DNA of 42,731 nucleotides from Betaproteobacteria bacterium (lineage in GTDB: Bacteria > Pseudomonadota > Gammaproteobacteria > Burkholderiales > SG8-41). The translations under genes and the position numbers were made by a program. The first letter of the stretch is position 1. The number at the start of each line of letters is the position of its first letter. The DNA lies in assembly GCA_025363575.1 (NCBI GenBank), contig JANYDM010000137.1:1-42731 (forward strand), in the 5' to 3' direction. Shown here piece by piece: positions 35,392-42,256 of the stretch. The notes beneath the pieces are model-generated. The model was given only the letters and a program-made list of their open reading frames with translations, had not been told where the DNA came from and ran no database searches.

Positions 35392-36528
35392 ATGCTTGCA
35401 ACGAGGATACGCCAGAAAGACGGCATCTTTTACTTCGCCAGTTGTCCCGCGAAGGAGATACTGAACAAGGTCCGTTTCATCAGCCGCTATTATGGCGAAG
35501 ATGAGCAGATTTCTGCCCAGACCGTGCCGCAGAACGACGAAATCGCGCAGTTCATTGCGCGCATCGAGCGCAACGACGCGGCGTTCCAGCGCGTCGTATC
35601 CCGTGCCAAGGTCAGGTCGCTCAAGAATTTCTACGAAATGGCCGTCACCCAGCCGCCGATTCCCGGCACCGTGCTGCTCTTTACCAGCGACAAGCTGAAT
35701 TTTCGCGCACTCGAAGGTCAGGACCACGTCGGGCACCTGCAGGAGCCGACCTCCAAGTATCTGATCATCGACGGCCAGCACCGGCTGGCCGCGTTGCGTT
35801 TTTATCTGTCCGAGCATCCCGAGGAAGCCAAAGGCATCGATGTGCCGTGCGTGATATTCGACGGCCGCAGCGAGGATTTCGCCGCCGAAATGTTCGTCAT
35901 CATCAATTCAACGCCGACGCGCATCAACAAGAGCCATCTCGTCGATTTGTACGAGCGAGTGTCCTGGGCCGACCCGGACCGGCGCTTCGCGGCGCGGCTC
36001 GTCGACAGCCTCTACAGCGAGTCCGACAGCCCGCTGCGCTACCGAATTAACCGGCTGGGCGGCCGCAGCCTCAAGGACAAATGGATATTGCAGGCCGAAC
36101 TCTTCAACGAGCTTTATCGTTGGGTGCGTGCCGAGTGGAAAAAAATCAAGCAGGCGACCAACAGCTATCGCGAGGCCGAAAAGTACTACGAAATAGTGCG
36201 CGATTTTCTGAAGGCCGCGCAGCGCGTCTGGGGCGATACCTGGGCCAATGACAGTTACATGGTCACCAAGCCAGTCACGCTCAAGGCGTTGATCCGGGTC
36301 TGCGCTGATCTGGCGCGCGAAGATGCCGAACCCGTCGACGGGCGCATCAAGCGCTGGGAAGACCGGCTTGGCGCGTGGGCCGACCAGCAGAAGGCGTTTA
36401 AGGTCGAAGGTTTCTACGAGCGCTTTCCCGCCAAGGGTGAAGTCGAGCGGGTTGCGCGTATCCACCGCGATCTGGCGAAGGCCGCCGGCATCGAAGTCAA
36501 AAGCGCCGCAAAAAGCACCGAAAAGTAA
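35392..36528 (+). CDS. DGQHR-domain protein (DndB-like), without dnd partners
   Basis: A 378-residue protein of the DGQHR family, whose fold is ParB/sulfiredoxin-like. The signature IIDGQHRLAAL has Asp-Gly-Gln-His-Arg at residues 127-131. The second family segment, FVIINSTPTRINKSHLVDLYE, is present. DndB, the best known member, regulates DNA phosphorothioation genes. No dndA, dndC, dndD or dndE homologue is in the window, so this is an orphan copy. The C-terminal ~150 residues are helical and rich in Lys and Glu. I chose the ATG at 35392 (MLATRIRQKDGIFYF); a GTG at 35335 is in frame, but its extra 19 residues look non-family. The gene stands alone. Confidence 0.8.
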   Translation: MLATRIRQKDGIFYFASCPAKEILNKVRFISRYYGEDEQISAQTVPQNDEIAQFIARIERNDAAFQRVVSRAKVRSLKNFYEMAVTQPPIPGTVLLFTSDKLNFRALEGQDHVGHLQEPTSKYLIIDGQHRLAALRFYLSEHPEEAKGIDVPCVIFDGRSEDFAAEMFVIINSTPTRINKSHLVDLYERVSWADPDRRFAARLVDSLYSESDSPLRYRINRLGGRSLKDKWILQAELFNELYRWVRAEWKKIKQATNSYREAEKYYEIVRDFLKAAQRVWGDTWANDSYMVTKPVTLKALIRVCADLAREDAEPVDGRIKRWEDRLGAWADQQKAFKVEGFYERFPAKGEVERVARIHRDLAKAAGIEVKSAAKSTEK

Positions 36529-36570
36529 TCCTGGTGGCGGGCACACCCCGCTGCCCCGTCGGTCCCTAGA

Positions 36571-36587
36571 CAAGCCGTTGCGGCTTG
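36571..36587. terminator. Hairpin between convergent genes
   Basis: CAAGCCG-TTG-CGGCTTG, a perfect 7-bp stem with a 3-base loop, between the stop codons of the DGQHR gene (plus) and the membrane protein gene (minus). It could end both transcripts, although no long T run follows on either strand. Confidence 0.4.
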
Positions 36588-36591
36588 CTCG

Positions 36592-37155
36592 CTATTTGGC
36601 TTGCTCGCCAGCAGGGGCGGCGATCTTTTCGGCCGCTTCCCTGCCGATCTCACGGAAAAAAATCATCGCCAGTGCGATGTCCATGAAGATCGAGACCGGC
36701 AATGCAATCAGCGCGAGCACTATGCTCGCAGTACACGTCCCGAGAATGATGGCGGTCACGCTGAAGAAGCGCAATCCCGGCAGGCGCGACGCGTCGTTTA
36801 GCAGCTTGATGCCGGTGACAATATACAAAACGCCGATACCGATCAGGCCCGGCAGCAGAAAGACCCGCAAAAACGTCAGCATCACTGCAAACAGCGCGAC
36901 GATCTGCATGCTCAGCGTGACGCCTATGATGATGGCCAGATAATTATTTGCGCCGGTCAACTGCTTCTGCGTCAGCAGCGCGCGCAAACTCGACAGCACG
37001 TACATAAATAGGAGCGCATTCAGAAACTGAACCGCCGCCGACAGCAGCGTCGCCTCGACTTGCGAGGCCATCACCTGAAAAACAAAGAGCGGAATCGTCA
37101 TTGCCGCGCTCATTGCGGCAATCCAGCCGGCGAGTTGATAGCGGGACGTGTTCAA
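36592..37155 (-). CDS. Integral membrane protein of unknown family
   Basis: A 187-residue very hydrophobic protein. Likely membrane helices lie near residues 11-30, 37-57, 73-93, 98-119, 131-150 and 150-168, giving five or six spans, with a short soluble tail (REIGREAAEKIAAPAGEQAK). No catalytic motif or known domain was recognised. It resembles in outline small DUF proteins annotated as hypothetical membrane proteins. It lies directly downstream of a probable TpsB gene remnant on the same strand and is convergent with the DGQHR gene. Confidence 0.7.
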   Translation of the reverse strand: MNTSRYQLAGWIAAMSAAMTIPLFVFQVMASQVEATLLSAAVQFLNALLFMYVLSSLRALLTQKQLTGANNYLAIIIGVTLSMQIVALFAVMLTFLRVFLLPGLIGIGVLYIVTGIKLLNDASRLPGLRFFSVTAIILGTCTASIVLALIALPVSIFMDIALAMIFFREIGREAAEKIAAPAGEQAK

Positions 37156-37198
37156 GCGCAGGGAACGCCGGTCGAATGGATAACCATCAAGTTGCGAT

Positions 37199-37462
37199 TC
37201 AATTGGCAGGTCGCGATTGGCGGATTATCGTGGTGCTCGTGTGAATTATGTCACTACCTGCGACCGGCGGCGGGGTGGCGGGAAAGACGAGTTGCGCCGG
37301 CGCCCCCGGCGCCGCCGGTCTTGGCGGGGGCAGCGTATCCTGCACCGCGCCCGGCGTCAGCGCGGCTTGCGCCGCCGCGCTGACGGCCTGTGCACAGCAC
37401 ACGGCGCACAATGCGATCGCAAGCAGCCTCTTCAGCTGCGCGGGCCTTGAAAAATGCAACAT
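37199..37462 (-). pseudogene. Probable remnant of a TpsB (ShlB/FhaC-type) transporter gene
   Basis: An 87-residue frame with a signal peptide (LLAIALCAVCCAQAVSAAAQA). It continues ALTPGAVQDTLPPPRP and PAQLVFPATPPPVAGSD, the linker usually found before the POTRA domain in two-partner secretion outer-membrane transporters. After about residue 70 the match is lost (IIHTSTTIIRQSRPAN) and the frame stops, so the POTRA and barrel parts are missing; a membrane protein gene begins 43 bases later. I read it as a deletion remnant. It could instead be a small proline-rich secreted protein that only looks similar. Confidence 0.5.
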
Positions 37463-37802
37463 GGGTGACGCCGGCCTTTTTCTTGTCCTGTTTCGCAGCC
37501 GCGGTACGGCATGGATTTCGCAGCCGGGACCGGGAATAATTTTATGAATACAATTGCTACTATAGTCCGCCGGAGTTTTGCATACGGAACGCCAAATTTT
37601 ACCTTAACTAATAGGCCGCGGAATTGTGGAATGTGGCAAATCGCGCACTCGCGCGTAAATATTCGCTTTGCGGCAGCGCGAAGAGTCTGCGTGATAAGAC
37701 TAATGCTAGAATCATTGCGGAGACGCCGCTTTTCCAGGCGCAGGATGAGAAGTCGAACGCAACCGGCACGGGCCGGCTGAATCAAAAAACGCGGACTGGT
37801 CA
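37463..37802. other. Intergenic region before the CNB gene pair
   Basis: About 340 bases, visibly more AT-rich than the flanks at 37540-37620. No supported gene; an 89-residue and a 114-residue plus-strand frame lack domains, and the second overlaps the CNB gene. The promoter of the CNB pair probably lies here. Confidence 0.5.
37704..37712 (+). promoter_or_regulatory. Candidate extended -10 promoter of the CNB pair
   Basis: TGCTAGAAT has the extended -10 form TGn followed by TAGAAT (five of six). No good -35 is present, which extended -10 promoters tolerate. It would give a leader of about 85 bases before the ATG at 37803. Confidence 0.35.
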
Positions 37803-38363
37803 ATGGACAAAGCAAAGGTCGCGGAATTTACGACGCGCTTTCCGGCGCTGGCGGATGAGCTGGGGCCGGAAAACCTCGAAACACTGCTTGGCGCGACCAC
37901 CGTGCTCGAGCTGCCGGCCCGGCGCAAAGTCATACGCGACCGCATGCCGGTCGATGCGCTATACATGATCCTCGAAGGCCGGGTCGAGATTTCGGTCGAG
38001 GAATACGGGCAATCGATTACGCTCGGCCATCTGGGTCCTGGAGAGTGGCTGGGCGAAGTCTCGGTGCTGAGCGGCGAGCTGCTCGCGAGTTCCACCGTTA
38101 CGACCGAAACACCCGTGAAGTTCCTGCGCCTGCGCCATCAGGCATTCGATGAGCTGATCGCGACCAACCAGGAGATATCCAGCGTGCTGTTGCGCCAGCT
38201 CGTGCTGATGCTGGCCGATCGTTTGCGCAAATCCGGCTCGACCATGAAGAATCCACTCAAGATCCAGAAAGTAACCGACATGCTCGATACCAGCCGGGCG
38301 CCGGAACGGGCGCCCGCGCGCAACTGGCTCGAGTCGTTCTTCAGCCGGCAGAGCGGCGACTGA
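37803..38363 (+). CDS. Stand-alone CNB-domain protein (first of a pair)
   Basis: A 186-residue protein with one CNB domain at about residues 25-140 (VDALYMILEGRVEISVEE, then GHLGPGEWLGEVSVLSG). The phosphate-binding cassette reads GEVSVLSGELLASSTV and lacks the arginine that contacts the cyclic nucleotide phosphate, so cAMP or cGMP binding is doubtful. No helix-turn-helix is present; the C-terminal ~45 residues form a basic tail ending NWLESFFSRQSGD. A second CNB gene starts 10 bases downstream and is probably coexpressed. Function unknown. Confidence 0.82.
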   Translation: MDKAKVAEFTTRFPALADELGPENLETLLGATTVLELPARRKVIRDRMPVDALYMILEGRVEISVEEYGQSITLGHLGPGEWLGEVSVLSGELLASSTVTTETPVKFLRLRHQAFDELIATNQEISSVLLRQLVLMLADRLRKSGSTMKNPLKIQKVTDMLDTSRAPERAPARNWLESFFSRQSGD

Positions 38364-38373
38364 GGCAATCGAT

Positions 38374-38886
38374 ATGGATCTCAAGGTATTTCTTAAAACA
38401 CTGCCGGGTTTCGAAAGTTTTTCTCCGCCCGACCTCGACGCGCTGGCGGCGGTCATGCAGGTGCGGCTTTATCCCAAGGGCCATGAATTTATCGCGCAAG
38501 GCGAGCAGGGTCAGGCCATGTTCCTGGTGATGAGCGGGACGGTGACACTGACGCGCGCCGATGAATTGACGGGCTTCAGGCAAGAGCGTGAATTGCGGGC
38601 CGGTGAGATATTCGGGCTGCTGTCACTGATCGACAACCTGCCGGCCGCCGCCACTTGCAGCGCGACCGATGCCGTTAGTGCCGTGTCCTTGCCGCGCGTC
38701 GAATTCAACGAGCTCTTCGATGCGGCGCCGCAGGTGGGCCATCATTTGCTTTACATGGTCGCTATTCAGCTTGCGCGCGATCTGCAAGACAGGAATACAT
38801 CGCTGCGCTCGTTGTTGCGGCAGCAGGCGCATGAGAAGACCATGACCCTGAGGGCGTTCGACCCGACCGCGCCGATGCCCAAGTAG
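38374..38886 (+). CDS. Stand-alone CNB-domain protein (second of a pair)
   Basis: A 170-residue protein with one CNB domain at about residues 12-130 (GHEFIAQGEQGQAMFLVMSG, then RAGEIFGLLSLIDNLPAAATCSA). The cassette lacks the phosphate-binding arginine (PAAAT). No DNA-binding domain; the C-terminal helix RDLQDRNTSLRSLLRQQAHEK could mediate dimerisation. GAGG lies eight bases before the ATG. It is only distantly similar to the preceding CNB protein, so the pair may form a heteromer rather than being a recent duplication. It is convergent with the flavin-fold gene. Confidence 0.82.
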   Translation: MDLKVFLKTLPGFESFSPPDLDALAAVMQVRLYPKGHEFIAQGEQGQAMFLVMSGTVTLTRADELTGFRQERELRAGEIFGLLSLIDNLPAAATCSATDAVSAVSLPRVEFNELFDAAPQVGHHLLYMVAIQLARDLQDRNTSLRSLLRQQAHEKTMTLRAFDPTAPMPK

Positions 38887-38916
38887 ACACCCAGCGGGCG
38901 TTCTGCCCGTCCGTTG

Positions 38917-39438
38917 TTACGGTTTGGCGGGTATTTCTTCCTTATAGCGGCGTCCGCGGTCCGCTACCCGCCGGTCGCGTACGAGTTGCATAACGGGCAC
39001 GCCATAGCCGCAACTTGTCATCGTGTTGTCGACGGCGACCTCGATGACCTGACGCGCTGCACCTTTTAGTTCGCGCGCCGGATGTTGCAGCAATAATTCG
39101 GCGAGCGGCGAGTCTGCGACCGGCGTAACGCTCGCGGTGCCGAACAGGCGCACTGTCGCCGCGTTTTCTCCCTCGAACGAACTGATCATCACGGTGACCG
39201 GGCCGCCCGCTACGCAATGCCGCGCCGTTTCGTTGCCGGAACCCCGGTAATCCAGATAGGCGACGCGATTCGGCCCGAGTATGTGCAACGGCACGCCGCC
39301 CTTGACTGATATGTTTACCGGCCCAACGTCGTGCGGCCCGCGCGCCAGCGCGGGATGGGCCGAAGCGATAAAAAACAAAGGCGCGATTCGTATGAGTTGC
39401 GCCTGCTCGTCGGTAATCGATGGATGATAGGTCGCCAT
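38917..39438 (-). CDS. Pyridoxamine-phosphate-oxidase-like FMN-fold protein
   Basis: A 173-residue split-barrel protein of the pyridoxamine 5'-phosphate oxidase-like family. The barrel strands FIASAHP, GPVNISVKGG, RVAYLDYRGSGNETARHC and GPVTVMISSFEGENAATVRLFGTA follow the pattern of FMN- or F420-binding members. It is not the true PdxH. The start at 39438 (MATYHPSITDEQ) is the family N-terminus; the upstream frame runs into the HAD gene. It is the last gene of the ridA-ridA-HAD operon, 28 bases after the HAD stop codon. A reductase or oxidase role is possible; the substrate is unknown. Confidence 0.8.
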   Translation of the reverse strand: MATYHPSITDEQAQLIRIAPLFFIASAHPALARGPHDVGPVNISVKGGVPLHILGPNRVAYLDYRGSGNETARHCVAGGPVTVMISSFEGENAATVRLFGTASVTPVADSPLAELLLQHPARELKGAARQVIEVAVDNTMTSCGYGVPVMQLVRDRRVADRGRRYKEEIPAKP

Positions 39439-39466
39439 GGGGGTGCTTCGTCGGAAACGAATTGCG

Positions 39467-40186
39467 CTATGCGTCCAACTGGTCGGCGAGATCGACAAAA
39501 TCGCGCGCATTGATGTCGAACGCGGGCTCAGGGCTCAGGTCCGGATGCCGGCCCTTGCCGTATTCGAGCGGACGCAGTACCAGCGCTGTGCGCAGGCCTT
39601 GTTTCGCGGCGTGTCGCAGATCATCCTTATGCGCAGCGACCATCATGACCTCGGCCGGCTCGAGGCCGAGGATGTCCGCCGCACCGAGATAAGCTTCGGG
39701 TTCCGGCTTGTAGTGATGAAAAATCTCCGCCGATAAAATCAGGTCCCACGGCAAGCCGGCATTCTTCGCCATGTTATTGAGCAGCGCGACGTTGCCATTG
39801 GAAAGCGTCGCGATGGTGAATTTTTTCTTCAGCCGTTTCAGCCCGCGCACTGAATCCGGCCATGGCTTGAGGCGATGCCACGCGCGGTTAAGGCCGGCTT
39901 TCTCGTCTTCGCCGAGCGCAGTGATTTTGAACTTGGCGAGTATCTCGTCGAGGATGATACGGTGCAGGTCGTCGATTCTCGTCCACGGCAGCGCGCCGCT
40001 TGCCACGCGGTCCATCGCCGGCCGGTAGCCCGCGCGCCACGCATCGGCGAATTTCACCGCGTTGATGCGCAGTCCTTTGGCCTGGGCGAGGGCGCGGGCT
40101 TCGCGCGTGATGCTGCCGCGCCAGTCGACGACCGTGCCGAACACGTCGAACGTGAGCGCTTTGACGCCCGCGAGTTGAGGCGTCAC
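39467..40186 (-). CDS. HAD hydrolase, haloacid dehalogenase type II
   Basis: A 239-residue HAD protein of the L-2-haloacid dehalogenase-like group. The nucleophile is Asp14 in LTFDVFGTVVDWRG. Motif II is ATLSNGNVALL, and the later motifs are HHYKPEPEAYLGAA and MMVAAHKDDLRHA. Many members annotated this way act on phosphates or unknown substrates, so true dehalogenase activity is not shown. The start is a GTG at 40186 whose GTGA overlaps the stop codon of the upstream ridA gene, indicating coupled translation; the longer frame reaches into ridA. The flavin-fold gene follows. Confidence 0.85.
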   Translation of the reverse strand: MTPQLAGVKALTFDVFGTVVDWRGSITREARALAQAKGLRINAVKFADAWRAGYRPAMDRVASGALPWTRIDDLHRIILDEILAKFKITALGEDEKAGLNRAWHRLKPWPDSVRGLKRLKKKFTIATLSNGNVALLNNMAKNAGLPWDLILSAEIFHHYKPEPEAYLGAADILGLEPAEVMMVAAHKDDLRHAAKQGLRTALVLRPLEYGKGRHPDLSPEPAFDINARDFVDLADQLDA

Positions 40187-40536
40187 TTGGCCGCCACGCA
40201 CATGATCTCGACCAGCGTATCTGCGGAACCGAGGCGCGCTTCGACCGTCGCCCGTGCGGGCGAATGCTTGGGGTCCATCCACGCCAACCACGCCTCGTCC
40301 ATCGCGGGTTTCAGGCGCATGTCGGCGACATAGACGACCGCCGACAGGATTTTCGACTTGTCGCTGCCGCCGCGCGCAAGCAGCTTGTCTATCTGGCGCA
40401 GAATGCTGGCGGTTTGCTCCTTCGCACCGGCTTTGGTGTCTTCGCCGACCTGGCCCGCGAGATAAAGCCGGCCGTCGTACTCGACCATGTCGGACAGGCG
40501 CTGGTCGGGGTCATGGCGGACGATTTCCCTGCTCAT
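40183..40536 (-). CDS. RidA family protein, second copy
   Basis: A 117-residue RidA/YjgF-family protein. Canonical RidA hydrolyses reactive enamine and imine intermediates. The arginine in ARATVE and the glutamate in LVEIMCVAA occupy the catalytic positions of RidA (Arg105 and Glu120 in common numbering). AVVYVADMRLKPAMDEAW follows the protein upstream almost word for word. It lies five bases after that copy and overlaps the HAD gene. The larger frame extending to 40992 crosses the upstream copy out of frame and is not real. Like other RidA paralogues it may have a narrower substrate than housekeeping RidA. Confidence 0.88.
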   Translation of the reverse strand: MSREIVRHDPDQRLSDMVEYDGRLYLAGQVGEDTKAGAKEQTASILRQIDKLLARGGSDKSKILSAVVYVADMRLKPAMDEAWLAWMDPKHSPARATVEARLGSADTLVEIMCVAAK

Positions 40537-40541
40537 GTCTG

Positions 40542-40895
40542 TTACCCCGCCGCTGCGGTGACCATGATTTCGACCAGCGTCTCGGGCGTGCCGAGCCGCG
40601 TCTCGACGGTCGCGCGCGCGGGCGGGTTTTTCGGGTCGATCCATTTCATCCACGCCTCGTCCATGCCCGGCTTCACGCGCATGTCGGCGACGTAGACCAC
40701 CGCGGAGAGCAGCCGCGACTTGTCGCTGCCCGATAGCTTCAGCAGCGCGTCGATCTTGCCGAGGATTTCTTCGGTCTGGCCTTTGCTTGACGCAGCGCAG
40801 TTGTCCGCCGTGGTTCCAGCGAGGTAGACGACGCCGTTGTGGACGACGGCGCGGGAGAGGCGTGAGTTGGATTGATGGCGTACGATGTTGCTCAT
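40542..40895 (-). CDS. RidA family protein, first copy
   Basis: A 117-residue RidA-family protein of exactly the same length as the next gene, with matching blocks DKSRLLSAVVYVADMRVKPGMDEAW, split by few changes, and PARATVETRLGTPETLVEIM. The catalytic Arg and Glu are present. AAGGAG lies seven bases before the ATG at 40895, the best ribosome binding site of the operon, so this is the first gene. The 226-base region to the divergent TTT receptor gene should hold both promoters. Two tandem copies point to an old duplication. Confidence 0.88.
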   Translation of the reverse strand: MSNIVRHQSNSRLSRAVVHNGVVYLAGTTADNCAASSKGQTEEILGKIDALLKLSGSDKSRLLSAVVYVADMRVKPGMDEAWMKWIDPKNPPARATVETRLGTPETLVEIMVTAAAG

Positions 40896-41121
40896 GGCAA
40901 TGCTCCTTGGACGGGAAATAAAAGCGGGAAGGTAGCGCGGGTTTTTGTTGTGACCGCGATTGTGCAGCGAATCGCGGGATTGCCGCAAGCACAGTCCACG
41001 CGCGCTCCTGCGGTTACAATACGACCCTGTCCGCGGTCCGGCGTGCTGCGATGTTGGTGCGCGCCGCAGCGATGCATACGCGTGCATCAATCACATACCC
41101 ATTCGATTGCGAGGTGAGGAG

Positions 41122-42099
41122 ATGAACCATCACCGTTGGGGCTTAGGGTTGCTTGCCTGCGCATTCGGCATCATCGCGGGTGGCCAGGCATCTGCGCAAT
41201 CCGCGTACCCCGCGAAGAACATCACGCTGATCGTGTCTTTCTCCCCCGGCGGCAGCACCGATCTTATTACGCGTATTGTGGCGCGCGAGTTAAGCAGCCA
41301 GTTCGACAAGCAGGTGGTCGTCGACAATCGGACCGGGGGCGGCGGTTCAATCGGCTGGAATGCGGTCGCCAGGTCGGCGCCGGACGGGTATACCGTGCTC
41401 GCCACCGAGTTGTCGTTCGCGATCGCGGCGGGCCTCATACCAAACCTGCCATTCGATCCGCGCAAGGATTTCCAGCATGTAACTATAGTGACGACCGTGC
41501 CGCACGTGATGGTGGTCACGCCGTCGCTGCCGGTGAAGAACGTCAGGGAATTTCTCGCGCTCGCCAAGGCGCGGCCGGGCGACTTGAACTACGGCTCGGG
41601 CGGCAATGGTACGAATACGCATCTGGGATCGGAGCTGCTAAAGAATCTCACTGGCATCAAGATGGTCCACGTGCCCTACAAGGGCGCGGGCGCGGTCTTG
41701 CAGGATTTAATGGGCGGCCAAGTGCAGGAACTGATTTCCGCAGTGCCCACCGTCGTCCCGTATGTAAATGCGAAAAGGCTGCGGGCCTTGATGGTGACGG
41801 ATGACAAGCGCACGCGCGTTCTGCCGGACGTTCCTTCCGCTGTCGAAGCGGGCCTGCCCAAAATGAATATGCAGTTCTGGGTCGGTTTCGCCGTGCCCGC
41901 CGGTACTCCGCAAGCTGTCGTCGAGCGGCTCAACCAAGCTATCGTCGCGGTGCTCAACAATCCGGAATCGAAAAAGCGCTTTGTCGAACTGGGCGTCGAC
42001 ACCGTCGGCAACACGCCGGCGCAGGCCACGAAAGTGATCGGCGATGAAATGGACCGGTGGACCGCTGTCATCAAAGCCGCGGGCATCAAGCCCGAGTAA
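41122..42099 (+). CDS. TTT-family (Bug/TctC) substrate-binding protein
   Basis: A 325-residue periplasmic receptor. A signal peptide spans residues 1-26 (cleavage near ASAQS), and the mature chain opens YPAKNITLIVSFSPGGSTDLITRI with VVVDNRTGGGGSIGWNAVARS. The ribosome binding site GAGGTGAGGAG precedes the ATG at 41122; the longer frame back to 40960 is unsupported. It is divergent from the ridA operon and is followed by a palindromic element and a CoA-transferase gene. Receptors of this type next to CaiB/BaiF genes usually serve carboxylate uptake and activation; the ligand is unknown. Confidence 0.9.
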   Translation: MNHHRWGLGLLACAFGIIAGGQASAQSAYPAKNITLIVSFSPGGSTDLITRIVARELSSQFDKQVVVDNRTGGGGSIGWNAVARSAPDGYTVLATELSFAIAAGLIPNLPFDPRKDFQHVTIVTTVPHVMVVTPSLPVKNVREFLALAKARPGDLNYGSGGNGTNTHLGSELLKNLTGIKMVHVPYKGAGAVLQDLMGGQVQELISAVPTVVPYVNAKRLRALMVTDDKRTRVLPDVPSAVEAGLPKMNMQFWVGFAVPAGTPQAVVERLNQAIVAVLNNPESKKRFVELGVDTVGNTPAQATKVIGDEMDRWTAVIKAAGIKPE

Positions 42100-42127
42100 T
42101 CATGTTGGTCGCGTAGTGCACTTATCA

Positions 42128-42229
42128 TCCTCCCCTTCAGGGGAGGAGCGAGGTGGGGATGGGGGATACTACGAAGAAGGTTCACCCGCTCCCCATCCCC
42201 ATCCAGCCTTCTCCTTGAAGGGGAAGGAG
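42128..42229. repeat. Composite palindromic intergenic element (REP- or MITE-like)
   Basis: A roughly 100-base imperfect palindrome. Left arm: hairpin TCCTCCCC-TTCA-GGGGAGGA at 42128-42147. Middle: GGTGGGGATGGGG at 42152-42164 pairs with CCCCATCCCCATCC at 42191-42204. Right arm: hairpin CCTTCTCC-TTGA-AGGGGAAGG at 42207-42227. The two arms are near inverted copies of each other. It lies between the TTT receptor and the CoA-transferase gene. Elements of this style are commonly interspersed in proteobacterial genomes; I see only one copy here. Confidence 0.65.
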
Positions 42230-42256
42230 TAGTCAGTGTTGATTGGAGCAATAACG

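Noticed and set aside
40183..40992. A single 269-residue minus-strand protein with a C-terminal RidA domain
   Set aside because: Its first 150 residues are an out-of-frame reading across the first ridA gene. The ATG at 40536 gives a normal RidA length.
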